In this document: in pieces, positions 26,230 to 35,092 of the stretch | Layout of the letters: each line of letters begins with the position of its first letter | Position numbering within the stretch: position 1 is the first letter of the stretch | Source of the DNA: Runella rosea | GTDB lineage: Bacteria > Bacteroidota > Bacteroidia > Cytophagales > Spirosomataceae | Length of the DNA: 64,000 bases | Direction of reading: 5' to 3' | NCBI RefSeq assembly: GCF_003325355.1 | Contig: NZ_CP030850.1 | Span: 4,953,501-5,017,500, forward strand | Position numbers and translations under genes: made by a program | The notes under the pieces: generated by a model | What the model was told of the DNA's origin: nothing | Database searches by the model: none | Seen by the model: the letters and a program-made list of their open reading frames with translations, nothing else

Positions 26230-27099
26230 GTGAGCGTGATAAAACCATACCTGCAACTTACCCGCCCCGCCAATATCATCACGGCCATTGCTGATATATT
26301 GGCTGGAATGGCCATTGCTCAATTTACGTTTGGAGCAAGTCCCGCGTATTGGTTGGTACTTTCTACCGTGGGTCTATACGGTGGTGGGGTGGTGATGAAT
26401 GATGTATTTGACGCTCAACTGGATGCCATTGAGCGTCCAGAGCGGCCCATTCCAAGCGGTAAAGTGCCCTTGCGCTCGGCGGCTTTTATGGGTCTTTCGT
26501 TGTTGGTTTTAGGGGTAGTTTCGGCAGTACTTTTCAGTACATTGAGCGGGGTAATCGCCCTTGTAGTGGCACTATTGGCCATTTTATACGACCGTTATGC
26601 CAAGCACAGTGCAGTCTTTGGGCCATTGACGATGGGATTTTGCCGGGGTGGGAATCTACTTTTGGGCATAAGCGCCGTTAGTCCGTCGTTGTCCGAATGG
26701 GGGTGGTTGGCGTTGGTGCCGATTGCCTACATTGGCGCCATTACACTCATAAGTCAGGACGAAGTTCACGGTGGCAAGCGCCGTTCGCTTTATATTGCGG
26801 CATCTCTCTATACCACGGTTCATGCCATTCAGTTTTTGGTGGCGGTCAATGAAGGAAACGGGACAATGGCGTTGTTGCTCATTGTGCTGCATGCCCTGAT
26901 GGTAGGGCGTCCTTTGTGGAATGCGTTCCAAAATCCGATTGGGCCCAACATTGGAAAAGCGGTAAAAGCGGGTGTACTTTCTCTTATTGTAATGAATGCT
27001 GCCTGGTGCATTGCCTTTGGGAACTGGCCCGTGGCACTTGGTGTTCTTTTATTACTTCCATTATCCATACTGTTAGCCCGTATATTTGCGGTAACCTAG
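26230..27099 (+). CDS. eboC: EboC, UbiA-type membrane prenyltransferase
   Basis: A 289-residue integral membrane protein with about eight to nine helices (e.g. SLLVLGVVSAVLFSTLSGV, ALVVALLAILY). The UbiA prenyl-diphosphate motif NDVFDAQLDAIERPERPIPS is near residues 57-76, and the second, weaker motif region is YDRYAKH. UbiA enzymes attach an isoprenoid chain to an acceptor. In the ebo model a lipid-linked intermediate could carry a metabolite at the membrane (inference). The start is GTG at 26230, directly after eboB; no ATG fits better. Confidence 0.85.
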   Translation: MSVIKPYLQLTRPANIITAIADILAGMAIAQFTFGASPAYWLVLSTVGLYGGGVVMNDVFDAQLDAIERPERPIPSGKVPLRSAAFMGLSLLVLGVVSAVLFSTLSGVIALVVALLAILYDRYAKHSAVFGPLTMGFCRGGNLLLGISAVSPSLSEWGWLALVPIAYIGAITLISQDEVHGGKRRSLYIAASLYTTVHAIQFLVAVNEGNGTMALLLIVLHALMVGRPLWNAFQNPIGPNIGKAVKAGVLSLIVMNAAWCIAFGNWPVALGVLLLLPLSILLARIFAVT

Positions 27100-27113
27100 C
27101 GAATTTTAAACTT

Positions 27114-28280
27114 ATGCAGACCCTACAACAATCATTTCAGGTTCCTTATACCTATTCCATTTTTTTTACCAAAGGACTGTTTGACCCACAGAATAATACA
27201 ATAAGGAGCTTTTTTAATTCCTTTGGTGAGGCTGGTTTTCAACGTAAAGCACTTTTTGTGATTGACGGTGGCTTTTTGGCGTATTATCCTACGCTTGAAA
27301 AAGAGATTGCTGCTTATTTTGCTACGCTGGGAGATGCGGTAAAATTAGTGCCTGACATCATCGTGCTGCCCGGTGGAGAAGCTGCCAAAAATGACCCAGC
27401 CTTATTTGATAAAATTGTAGAAGCCATTGACGAATACGGCATTGACCGTCATTCGTTTGTCATTGGCGTAGGCGGAGGGGCGATTTTGGATTTAGTGGGC
27501 TACGCCGCTGCCGTATCGCACCGTGGGGTGAAGCACATTCGGATTCCGACCACCGTTCTTTCGCAAAACGACTCGGGCGTTGGGGTGAAAAACGGGATTA
27601 ATTACCAAGGAAAGAAAAACTTTTTGGGGACGTTTGCGCCGCCCGTAGCGGTTTTTAACGACCTTTCTTTTTTGCAAAGCCTCGACGACCGTGATTGGCG
27701 CTCGGGGATTGCCGAAGCTATAAAAGTGGCTTTAATCAAAGATAAAGCCTTTTTTGAGTGGATAGAGGCCAATGCCGAGGCCCTTGCCCACCGCAATGAA
27801 GAGGTGATGGCTTATCAGATTCACCGTTGTGCCGAAATGCACGTTGAGCATATTCGTAGCGGCGATCCGTTTGAGTTTGGCTCGTCGCGTCCGTTGGATT
27901 TTGGACACTGGGCGGCGCATAAACTGGAATATCTCACTGATTTTCAGATTCGCCATGGCGAAGCAGTTGCCATTGGAATTGCCTTAGACAGCGTGTATTC
28001 AGTCAAAGTGGGGAGATTGAGCCACGACGAATTGCAACGAATTTTGAATGTTATTCAAAAACTCGGCTTTGATTTGTACCACCCTAAACTCGCCGAAAAT
28101 GACAAAATCAACCTTCGCAATGGCCTGCGGGAATTTCGGGAGCATTTGGGCGGCCGCCTAACCATCATGCTGCTCGACCGAATCGGTAAAGGTGTGGAAG
28201 TCCACGAAATGGACGCCGACCTCATTGCCGAAGCCGTAGATTATTTGGAAGGGCATTATTCGAGTTTGTTGATGAGTTAA
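27114..28280 (+). CDS. eboD: EboD, 3-dehydroquinate-synthase-like sugar phosphate cyclase
   Basis: A 388-residue NAD- and metal-dependent cyclase related to AroB and to 2-epi-5-epi-valiolone synthases. The NAD loop is VIGVGGGAILDLVGYAAAV. The metal ligands fit GIAEAIKVA (Glu), LDFGHWAAHKLE (His) and IRHGEAVAIGIA (His). The AroB block NLGHTFGH is replaced by RPLDFGHW, and the lysine-rich substrate loop reads KNGINYQGKKNF, so the product is probably not dehydroquinate. ATG 27114 lies 14 bases after eboC; the longer frame overlapping eboC is a shadow. A 185-base gap with a hairpin separates it from eboE. Confidence 0.85.
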   Translation: MQTLQQSFQVPYTYSIFFTKGLFDPQNNTIRSFFNSFGEAGFQRKALFVIDGGFLAYYPTLEKEIAAYFATLGDAVKLVPDIIVLPGGEAAKNDPALFDKIVEAIDEYGIDRHSFVIGVGGGAILDLVGYAAAVSHRGVKHIRIPTTVLSQNDSGVGVKNGINYQGKKNFLGTFAPPVAVFNDLSFLQSLDDRDWRSGIAEAIKVALIKDKAFFEWIEANAEALAHRNEEVMAYQIHRCAEMHVEHIRSGDPFEFGSSRPLDFGHWAAHKLEYLTDFQIRHGEAVAIGIALDSVYSVKVGRLSHDELQRILNVIQKLGFDLYHPKLAENDKINLRNGLREFREHLGGRLTIMLLDRIGKGVEVHEMDADLIAEAVDYLEGHYSSLLMS

Positions 28281-28343
28281 TGCGCTCATTAGCAGTAATT
28301 TTTGAAATAATTATTGGAAAGCCGGCACATACTTTTATTGCTT

Positions 28344-28405
28344 AAAAATTACTTTGTCACCCTGTAAGGGCCTTGAGGCGCTAATGGGGTGACAAAGTAA
28401 TTTTT
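28344..28405. repeat. Large perfect hairpin between eboD and eboE
   Basis: A 19-bp perfect stem (AAAAATTACTTTGTCACCC at 28344-28362 with its complement at 28387-28405) around a 24-base loop. A T-run is built into the 3' arm, so it could end or pause transcription inside the operon, or protect upstream mRNA. No second copy was noticed in this window. Confidence 0.75.
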
Positions 28406-28465
28406 GACCAGCCGTCACTTTATTGATGATATCGGTATTCCAAACCATTTCCTACATAAACCAAT

Positions 28466-29659
28466 ATGCAAACCCCACACGGACACCTCACTTATTGTAG
28501 CAATATTCACCCTGGCGAACGTTGGGATGAGCATTTTAAGACTTTACAGGATAACCTGCCGTTTATTAAAAATCAACTTTCGTCCAATGCGCCTTTTGCT
28601 TTAGGTTTGCGCCTGGCCAACGATGCCTCTATTGAACTCACCAATCCTGAGCGACTGGCAGAATTCAAAGCATGGTTGGCCGCTAATGATATTTATGTAT
28701 TCACAATGAACGGTTTTCCCTACGGAGGCTTTCACGCCACGCGGGTAAAAGACGATGTACATACGCCCGATTGGACGACTACAGACCGCACCGAATACAC
28801 CAAACGCCTCTTTAAAATTTTAGTACAACTGTTGCCCGATGGCATGGAGGGTGGTGTTTCTACCTCTCCGTTGTCGTACCGATATTGGTGGCAGGGCGAA
28901 GAAGAGACCCAGCAAGCTATCAAAATTGCCACCGAAAATATTCTTCAAGTGGCCGAAACTTTGATAGAACTTCGCCGTACTACGGGTAAGGTAATGCACC
29001 TCGACATTGAACCCGAGCCTGATGGGATTTTGGAAAACGGACAGGAATTTATCGACTGGTACGCCGATTATTTTTTACCGAAGGGCATCGCTCATTTGCA
29101 AGAAACCCACGGTTTTTCGCCCGAAGATGCCAAAGAAGCGCTGCTGACGCATATTCAGCTGTGCTACGACGTCTGCCATTTTGCGGTGAGCTATGAAGAG
29201 CCACAAACCATTGTCAATCAATTGAATGAATTGGGTATCCGCGTCGGAAAAATCCAAATCAGTTCGGCCATTAAAATTGATTTACGAGGAAACAGAGAGG
29301 AAAAATTAAAAGCGATTCAGTCGTTTGACGAGCCTGTGTATTTGCACCAGGTGGTTGCCAAAAACATAGACGGCACTTTTCAGAAATACCGCGATTTACC
29401 AGAAGCTTTAGCGGCAGATACCAATCAACAAACAGAGTGGCGTATTCACTTTCACGTACCGCTATTTATTGAATCGTATGGCTTACTTGATTCTACCCAA
29501 GGTGACATCGTAAACACCCTCAACGTACAACAAGCCACGCCTTTTACGCAGCATTTGGAAGTAGAAACCTATACGTGGGGTGTATTGCCCGCCGATATGC
29601 AAAAGCAAATCGGTGAGTCGATTGTGCGGGAATTGGAGTGGGTGCGTGGGCAATTGTAG
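28466..29659 (+). CDS. eboE: EboE, xylose-isomerase-like TIM-barrel protein
   Basis: A 397-residue cytoplasmic protein of the xylose isomerase-like TIM-barrel superfamily, matching the EboE family. It starts MQTPHGHLTYCSNIHPGERW, a conserved opening in which His residues may bind metal. Further metal-site candidates are HLDIEPEPDG (Glu pair), CYDVCHFAVSYE (Asp/His) and KIQISSAIKID. No reaction is known. It follows eboD after a hairpin-bearing gap and is 19 bases before eboF. Confidence in the cluster role is high from gene order; the chemistry is not known. Confidence 0.85.
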   Translation: MQTPHGHLTYCSNIHPGERWDEHFKTLQDNLPFIKNQLSSNAPFALGLRLANDASIELTNPERLAEFKAWLAANDIYVFTMNGFPYGGFHATRVKDDVHTPDWTTTDRTEYTKRLFKILVQLLPDGMEGGVSTSPLSYRYWWQGEEETQQAIKIATENILQVAETLIELRRTTGKVMHLDIEPEPDGILENGQEFIDWYADYFLPKGIAHLQETHGFSPEDAKEALLTHIQLCYDVCHFAVSYEEPQTIVNQLNELGIRVGKIQISSAIKIDLRGNREEKLKAIQSFDEPVYLHQVVAKNIDGTFQKYRDLPEALAADTNQQTEWRIHFHVPLFIESYGLLDSTQGDIVNTLNVQQATPFTQHLEVETYTWGVLPADMQKQIGESIVRELEWVRGQL

Positions 29660-29678
29660 TTTATTAGATTTTAAAAAC

Positions 29679-31046
29679 ATGCAAAAAACCGTCGTCATAG
29701 ATATTGTAGGGTTGAGTGCCAACCTGTTGGGAGAACATACTCCTTTTTTGAGTAAATACGTTAAGGGTCGTCATATTACGCCTATTAAACCCGTTTTGCC
29801 TGCCGTTACGACCACATCTCAAAGTTGCTATGTAACGGGAAAATGGCCTTCAGAACACGGTATTGTGGCCAACGGCTGGTACGACCGCGACGACGCCGAA
29901 GTAAAGTTTTGGAAGCAGTCCAATAAACTCGTGAAAGCCGATAAGATTTGGGACGCGGCCAAAAAGCAAGACCCGTCGTTTACCTGCTCCAAAATGTTTT
30001 GGTGGTACAACATGTATTCTACTGCCGATTATTCCGTTACGCCTCGCCCCCAATACCACGCCGATGGCGTGAAAGCACCTGATTGCTACGCCTATCCTGC
30101 AAGTCTGCGTGATGAATTGCAGAAGGATTTAGGACAATTTCCGTTGTTTAACTTTTGGGGCCCCAACGCCAACATCAAATCAACGAAGTGGATTGCCGAT
30201 GCGTCGATGTGGGTGGACAACAAACATAACCCTACGCTTACGCTCATTTATCTGCCGCATTTGGACTATTGTTTACAAAAATTCGGCCCTGATTTCTCCA
30301 AAATTAGCAAAGAATTAAACGAAATAGACCAGATTGTGGAGGAGTTGGTGCGGTTTTACGAAGCCAAAAACACCAAAATTATCTTACTTTCGGAGTATGG
30401 CATCAACGCTGTTAATCGGCCCGTTCACATCAATCGGATTTTGCGTGAAGAAGGCTTGATTGCGGTTCGTACCGAACGTTGGTACGAACTTTTGGATGCT
30501 GGCGCTTCCAAAGCCTTTGCCACTGCCGACCATCAGATTGCGCACATTTACCTAAACGACCCATCGGTAAAAGAGCAAGTGAAAAAGCGGCTGGAACAGA
30601 CGCCGGGTATCGAAATGGTGTTGGACGAAGCAGGCAAAAAGGCCCATCATCTCGACCACGAACGTTCGGGCGATTTGGTTGCGGTAGCTGCTCCTGACAG
30701 TTGGTTTACTTATTATTACTGGTTCGACGACGCCAAAGCCCCCGATTATGCGCATTTGGTCGATATTCACCGCAAGCCCGGTTATGACCCCGTCGAGATG
30801 TTTATGGATCCTAAAAATCCATTTATTAAATTGCGGGCAGGTTATAAGCTGGGGCGCAAGTTGCTGGGTTTTAGATATTTAATGGATGTTATCCCCTTGG
30901 ATGCTACCTTGGTCAAAGGCTCGCATGGGGGCATCAGCGCACCCAAAGAATTTTACCCGATTTGCGTCACTGATCAACCGTTACCCAAAAAAGAATTGGA
31001 AGCGGTGGAGGTGTATGATGTGATTTGGGAGCATTTGGTTTCTTGA
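29679..31046 (+). CDS. eboF: EboF, alkaline phosphatase / nucleotide pyrophosphatase family protein
   Basis: A 455-residue member of the NPP/alkaline phosphatase superfamily. The first metal Asp is in VVIDIVGLS, the nucleophile region is AVTTTSQSCYVTGKWPSEHG, the next Asp/His pair is in YLPHLDYCLQKFGP, and the last His is in GSHGGISAPK. The middle metal motif, usually SDHGM, here reads SEYGI. There is no signal peptide, so it looks cytoplasmic. The longer frame starting inside eboE is a shadow; ATG 29679 lies 19 bases after eboE. It may remove or form a phospho-linkage on the exported metabolite (inference). Confidence 0.85.
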   Translation: MQKTVVIDIVGLSANLLGEHTPFLSKYVKGRHITPIKPVLPAVTTTSQSCYVTGKWPSEHGIVANGWYDRDDAEVKFWKQSNKLVKADKIWDAAKKQDPSFTCSKMFWWYNMYSTADYSVTPRPQYHADGVKAPDCYAYPASLRDELQKDLGQFPLFNFWGPNANIKSTKWIADASMWVDNKHNPTLTLIYLPHLDYCLQKFGPDFSKISKELNEIDQIVEELVRFYEAKNTKIILLSEYGINAVNRPVHINRILREEGLIAVRTERWYELLDAGASKAFATADHQIAHIYLNDPSVKEQVKKRLEQTPGIEMVLDEAGKKAHHLDHERSGDLVAVAAPDSWFTYYYWFDDAKAPDYAHLVDIHRKPGYDPVEMFMDPKNPFIKLRAGYKLGRKLLGFRYLMDVIPLDATLVKGSHGGISAPKEFYPICVTDQPLPKKELEAVEVYDVIWEHLVS

Positions 31047-31079
31047 AAAGGAGTGCATCAACTTTTATCCACTACCTTT

Positions 31080-31601
31080 ATGAGGCATTTCCTCAAATCT
31101 TTGATACTGATTGTAGGGGGATTGTTTATTGCCATTAGCTGTAAGCCTAAAGAAGACCTCCTGCCTGCACCCACTACAGAAGGGCTCAATACATTTGGTT
31201 GTAAAATCAATGGCAAGGTTTGGATAGCCAACGGCATTCGTAATGACCAAGGGCCCGCTGCCAAGGCCATAGATGTAGAATTCAGGGAATTGAGTGCTAC
31301 TACTTTCTATTTGTTCATTCACACCAATGCAAGCACCAAAGACCGCGTTCAACTATCCCTTCCCAAAGGTGTGGTGGGCATCAATCTATTGGAATATCGA
31401 TACGACGAACCTTTTGCCATTTATTATGACAACAGTTTTAGGCTTTTTACATCAAAATCAGGAAAAGTAGTCATCACTCGATTGGATACGGTCAATCGGA
31501 TTGTGTCAGGAACATTTGAATTTGAAGGAGAATACATTGTTACTAAAGAAAAAGTGAAGATTACAGAAGGGCGGTTCGACATCAATATGAATAAGCTGTA
31601 A
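31080..31601 (+). CDS. Small lipoprotein downstream of the ebo operon
   Basis: A 173-residue lipoprotein: signal FLKSLILIVGGLFIAIS then Cys (about residue 21). The mature part begins TEGLNTFGCKINGKVWIANG, an opening shared by many uncharacterised Bacteroidota lipoproteins with a beta-rich fold. No catalytic motif is seen. ATG 31080 is chosen because it starts the signal peptide; the upstream in-frame codon near 31053 does not. It is co-directional with eboF (33-base gap) and could be co-transcribed, but it is not part of the known ebo set. Confidence 0.7.
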   Translation: MRHFLKSLILIVGGLFIAISCKPKEDLLPAPTTEGLNTFGCKINGKVWIANGIRNDQGPAAKAIDVEFRELSATTFYLFIHTNASTKDRVQLSLPKGVVGINLLEYRYDEPFAIYYDNSFRLFTSKSGKVVITRLDTVNRIVSGTFEFEGEYIVTKEKVKITEGRFDINMNKL

Positions 31602-31711
31602 TCAGGTCTTTTCTTAAATGGTAAGTAACATCTCCAAGACGCTTAGCGGGCCAAGGGTTAAGTTCCCACAAATCAAATGACCTAATCCACCGCATTCTCC
31701 TCCAGATTAGG

Positions 31712-31719
31712 TATCTTTG
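31712..31719 (+). promoter_or_regulatory. Promoter box before argD
   Basis: TATCTTTG (TAnnTTTG), 26 bases before the argD ATG, giving a leader of about 20 nt. It follows about 100 bases without genes after the small lipoprotein. Confidence 0.6.
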
Positions 31720-31744
31720 CGAAATTTTTTTTCGTTTTAGTATC

Positions 31745-32878
31745 ATGAATCTGTTTAACGTTTATCCGATTTACGACATCGAACCCGTCCGGGCGCAAGG
31801 CTCCTGGCTCTGGGACAGCAAAGGCGAGAAATACCTCGACCTTTACGGCGGCCACGCCGTGATTTCTGTGGGTCATTGCCACCCGCATTACGTCGAAAAA
31901 ATGACGGAACAGTTGCGACGAATTAATTTCTATTCCAACTCCGTCAGGATACCGTTACAGGATGAACTCGCCCAAAAACTCGGCGAATTGTCGGGCTGCC
32001 CAGATTATACACTCTTTTTGTGTAATTCAGGGGCCGAAGCCAACGAAAATGCGCTCAAATTGGCGTCGTTTTACAATGGTGGTAAAAAAGTAGTGGCATT
32101 TACAAAAGCATTCCACGGACGTACGGCGGGTGCGGTAGCCATTACCGACAACCCTTCTATTGTGGCGCCCGTAAACTACAATGCGCACGTTACATTTTTA
32201 CCATTCAACGATGCCGAGGCCGTTCGTCAACACGATATGACGGATGTTTGTGCGGTGATTGTGGAAGGTATTCAGGGAGTAGGAGGGATTCAGGTGGCGT
32301 CGGAAGAATTCCTACGCGCCATTCGTGAGAAATGCGATGAGACCAACACCACGTTCATCCTAGACAGTGTGCAGTGCGGCTACGGACGTTCGGGTAAATT
32401 TTTCTCCAATCAACATTACCCAAATCTCCAAGCTGACCTTTACACCACGGCCAAAGGCATGGGCAATGGTTTCCCGATTGCGGGCGTTTTGATTTCACCC
32501 AAGTTTCAGGCCAAATACGGAATGCTCGGCACAACGTTTGGCGGAAACCACCTCGCGTGCGCCGCTGGAATCGCGGTATTGGACATTATGAAAGATGAAA
32601 ATCTGATGAATAATGCCACGGAAGTAGGAGAATATTTAATGAAAAGCCTGACCGAAATCGGTGGATATAAAGAACTACGCGGCCGTGGATTGATGATTGG
32701 AATTGAATATGACTTTCCCGTAGAAGATTTACGGAATAAGTTACTCTTTGATTATAAGCTATTTACGGGCGTGGCTGGCAAAAACACCATTCGTCTGTTG
32801 CCTTCTTTGGCCGTAACAAAAGCAGAAGTGGATTTATTCTTAGAAGCATTAAGCAAAGAAGTACGGGTAACGGCGTAG
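31745..32878 (+). CDS. argD: Acetylornithine / succinylornithine aminotransferase
   Basis: A pyridoxal-phosphate enzyme that makes N-acylated ornithine from the semialdehyde in arginine synthesis. It is 377 residues. Class-III aminotransferase motifs: LYGGHAVISVGHCHP, CNSGAEANENALKLA (phosphate binding), AFHGRTAGAVA, the cofactor Asp in TTFILDSVQCGYGRSGKFF and the Schiff-base Lys in YTTAKGMGNGFPIAGVL. It is preceded by its own promoter and ends in a terminator. In Bacteroidota the acyl group can be acetyl or succinyl; the matching carbamoyltransferase is at 47195. Confidence 0.9.
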   Translation: MNLFNVYPIYDIEPVRAQGSWLWDSKGEKYLDLYGGHAVISVGHCHPHYVEKMTEQLRRINFYSNSVRIPLQDELAQKLGELSGCPDYTLFLCNSGAEANENALKLASFYNGGKKVVAFTKAFHGRTAGAVAITDNPSIVAPVNYNAHVTFLPFNDAEAVRQHDMTDVCAVIVEGIQGVGGIQVASEEFLRAIREKCDETNTTFILDSVQCGYGRSGKFFSNQHYPNLQADLYTTAKGMGNGFPIAGVLISPKFQAKYGMLGTTFGGNHLACAAGIAVLDIMKDENLMNNATEVGEYLMKSLTEIGGYKELRGRGLMIGIEYDFPVEDLRNKLLFDYKLFTGVAGKNTIRLLPSLAVTKAEVDLFLEALSKEVRVTA

Positions 32879-32900
32879 GCCTTCTTTAGAATCATACTTA

Positions 32901-32933
32901 GTGCAGGATTCCCTCATCCTGCACTTTTTTTTT
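32901..32933 (+). terminator. Intrinsic terminator after argD
   Basis: A 9-bp perfect stem GTGCAGGAT / ATCCTGCAC with a 6-base loop, followed by nine T residues. It lies between convergent argD and the flavoprotein gene. Confidence 0.9.
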
Positions 32934-32948
32934 GCAGTTGCTGAGCGA

Positions 32949-34295
32949 TTATAATGAGAGTGAGGGCAACTCATACTTTTCAAAAAATTCGGGGTCGAAG
33001 TTGGCCTGTTGGAAGTTTTTGAGAACGTAGTCAATCGTTTTCTTTTCCTTAATCCAAGCCTCACAAACGGCATGGCGGAGTCGGGTGCCTAAGGCGTTGA
33101 AACCCGTTACGGCTTCGCCTTCAATGCGATAGTTGATGCGTATTGCTACTTCTTTGTCGGGATGTTGCCAATAAAAAGTGTTGATTCCTTCGGGTAATTT
33201 CGACGGTACATCCCCGTAGGTTTGGTACTCAAGGTCAAAAAATTTGGCTGAGTTGAAAAATACGCCTGGCCGGTAAGCGGTGCGTTTGCCGCAAATCGTT
33301 TGCGCTACGGTTTCACCCATGATACGCCCCGTATACCAGATTTGTTCAATCGGTTTTCTGCGTTCCAAAGGCGTTTGGTGCTCCACGCAATCGCCGATGG
33401 CGTACACGTCGGGTAGATTTGTTTCGAGGTATTCGTTGACAATAATCCCCCGCTTAATTTTCAGCGGAGAAGACCCCGAAGCAAGGAATGACACATTGGG
33501 AGTCACCCCAATCGTGAGCCCTACCAATTGACATTCAATGGTTTCTCCTTTATTGGTTTCTACGCCCTCAACCCGTTTTTGCCCTTTAATTTCCTTTATT
33601 TCGGTATTGAAGCGCAAGTCAAGGCCGTGTTTTTGCAAATGTTGCGTCACTAGCGCCGACTCTTCGTTGGGAAGAACGCCATTCCAATAGCTTTTTTCGC
33701 GTACCAATATCGTGACGGGAATGTGACGAGTGTGCAGCATTTCAGCCAACTCTACTCCAATCAATCCGCCGCCTGCAATCACCGCTTTTGTGAGATTAGG
33801 CGTATTTTTTTCCAGTAATTCTAAATCCTGATAGCTATACAATCCCTGAATCCCTTCCAATGCACGGCCTTCCCAATCTCCCATTCTTGGCACCGAACCC
33901 GTGGCTAAAATGAGTTTATCGTAGGTCAGTTCAGCAGAACTGATGACTTGCTGGGTAGTTTGTTTGGGCGCAACTTTTGTCATCCGTTCCCACAGTGAAG
34001 GTTTGTAATTGACTTGATAACTATCGGGAGAAAGGTGGATTGATTTTTTGCCAAAATCAATACTTTCAACGGTGCCGCGTACTAACTCAATGCGGTTTTT
34101 AGCCCAAAACCAATCTTCGTAGGGTTTGAGATGCTCGTATTTTTGGTGCCCCATGTACACGTACATCAGCGCCGTACGGGAAAAAAAATGGTCGGTTTCT
34201 TTCGAAATAACTGTGATTCTGGCGTCACTGTTTTTGCGAATATGCCGCGCTGCCGTAATTCCCGCAATACCGTTGCCGACGATGATAATGTGCAT
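32949..34295 (-). CDS. FAD/NAD(P)-dependent oxidoreductase (pyridine nucleotide-disulfide family)
   Basis: A 448-residue flavoprotein. The FAD-binding GxGxxG is at the very start (IIVGNGIAGITAARH). The NAD motif is AVIAGGGLIGVELAEML (about residues 165-181), and the second FAD motif is VYAIGDCVEHQT. The closest architectures are NADH oxidase, rubredoxin or nitrite reductase electron-transfer subunits. No redox-active Cys pair of the disulfide reductases is visible, so it is probably an electron-transfer reductase. The partner is not encoded nearby. Monocistronic; it ends 16 bases from the argD terminator. Confidence 0.85.
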   Translation of the reverse strand: MHIIIVGNGIAGITAARHIRKNSDARITVISKETDHFFSRTALMYVYMGHQKYEHLKPYEDWFWAKNRIELVRGTVESIDFGKKSIHLSPDSYQVNYKPSLWERMTKVAPKQTTQQVISSAELTYDKLILATGSVPRMGDWEGRALEGIQGLYSYQDLELLEKNTPNLTKAVIAGGGLIGVELAEMLHTRHIPVTILVREKSYWNGVLPNEESALVTQHLQKHGLDLRFNTEIKEIKGQKRVEGVETNKGETIECQLVGLTIGVTPNVSFLASGSSPLKIKRGIIVNEYLETNLPDVYAIGDCVEHQTPLERRKPIEQIWYTGRIMGETVAQTICGKRTAYRPGVFFNSAKFFDLEYQTYGDVPSKLPEGINTFYWQHPDKEVAIRINYRIEGEAVTGFNALGTRLRHAVCEAWIKEKKTIDYVLKNFQQANFDPEFFEKYELPSLSL

Positions 34296-34342
34296 AAATG
34301 TAGAAGTTAAAAGCCGCCGCTTTAGGGTATGAAAAGCAAAAA

Positions 34343-34942
34343 TTACATCGGCATTGTTTTCATCCCTTTTGTTCCGATGCTCAATCTTAATCCAAAATCT
34401 TTTCCCTTACTCACATCTTCCAATTTTACCATTCTGCCGCCTTTGTCTTTCCAGAAAGCGCCTTTGCCTTGCTTTTTATCAATGACATATTTACCAGATA
34501 AATAAGTCTCAAACTGCGTCCAAAGCCCCTTGACAGAAGTGGCATCGTTGAGGTACACATCGACGCGAATACCATTGAGCAATTGATTTTTATCCAGATA
34601 ATACATCACATCAATCGCCTCAAAATTTTCGGTTTCGTACGTGAACCCGACGTGGTCTGTGCTGTCTTCAAACAATTCAAATGACTCCAACTCCTTGATT
34701 TTGCTGATGGGGTCACCAAACTTCACCCCGCGAAAATCACCTCCTGGTTTCCCCAAAACCGTCCGCAACAGTTCTGATTGGCTGGTATTGGGAACATTCG
34801 TTGTTGGACCAGACAAAGAATCTACGGCTGGCTTTTCGGTCTCCCCTGCCTGCTGATTCTTCGTGTCGCATGAGCATATCCAGACAACACTGATGGCTAT
34901 CAAAAATGTAAAACAAATTTGTTTTGTAAAATTTACTTTCAT
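34343..34942 (-). CDS. Uncharacterised lipoprotein
   Basis: A 199-residue predicted lipoprotein with signal FTFLIAISVVWICSC (Cys about 25), then a Thr/Ser/Pro/Asn-rich linker. The mature domain is alpha/beta in appearance (GDFRGVKFGDPISKIKELES, then ETYLSGKYVIDKKQGKGAFW), a pattern seen in small substrate- or inhibitor-binding lipoproteins. No family was recognised. It is divergent from the TonB receptor operon. Confidence 0.65.
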   Translation of the reverse strand: MKVNFTKQICFTFLIAISVVWICSCDTKNQQAGETEKPAVDSLSGPTTNVPNTSQSELLRTVLGKPGGDFRGVKFGDPISKIKELESFELFEDSTDHVGFTYETENFEAIDVMYYLDKNQLLNGIRVDVYLNDATSVKGLWTQFETYLSGKYVIDKKQGKGAFWKDKGGRMVKLEDVSKGKDFGLRLSIGTKGMKTMPM

Positions 34943-35046
34943 TGGTTAGAGATATGATACTAATGCGAAAGTAACATATTTACGGAGTTCGTCGCAATTA
35001 ATGGTTTTTTTAAAACTTAAAATGAAAAATTTTTTATAAAATATTC

Positions 35047-35054
35047 TATTTTTG
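35047..35054 (+). promoter_or_regulatory. Promoter box for the TonB receptor operon
   Basis: TATTTTTG (TAnnTTTG) 39 bases before the receptor ATG. A GGAGGAG stretch right after it (35054-35060) is too far from the ATG to be a ribosome site. Confidence 0.5.
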
Positions 35055-35092
35055 GAGGAGAAGAACGCCCCCATAAGCGATTCTCTTAACCT

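Noticed and set aside
26916-27113. N-terminal extension of eboD inside eboC
   Set aside because: The extension overlaps the conserved eboC end and is Cys/Trp rich; ATG 27114 lies 14 bases after eboC and begins the fold.
29580-29678. N-terminal extension of eboF inside eboE
   Set aside because: Out-of-frame shadow of eboE; ATG 29679 starts at the first metal-binding strand.
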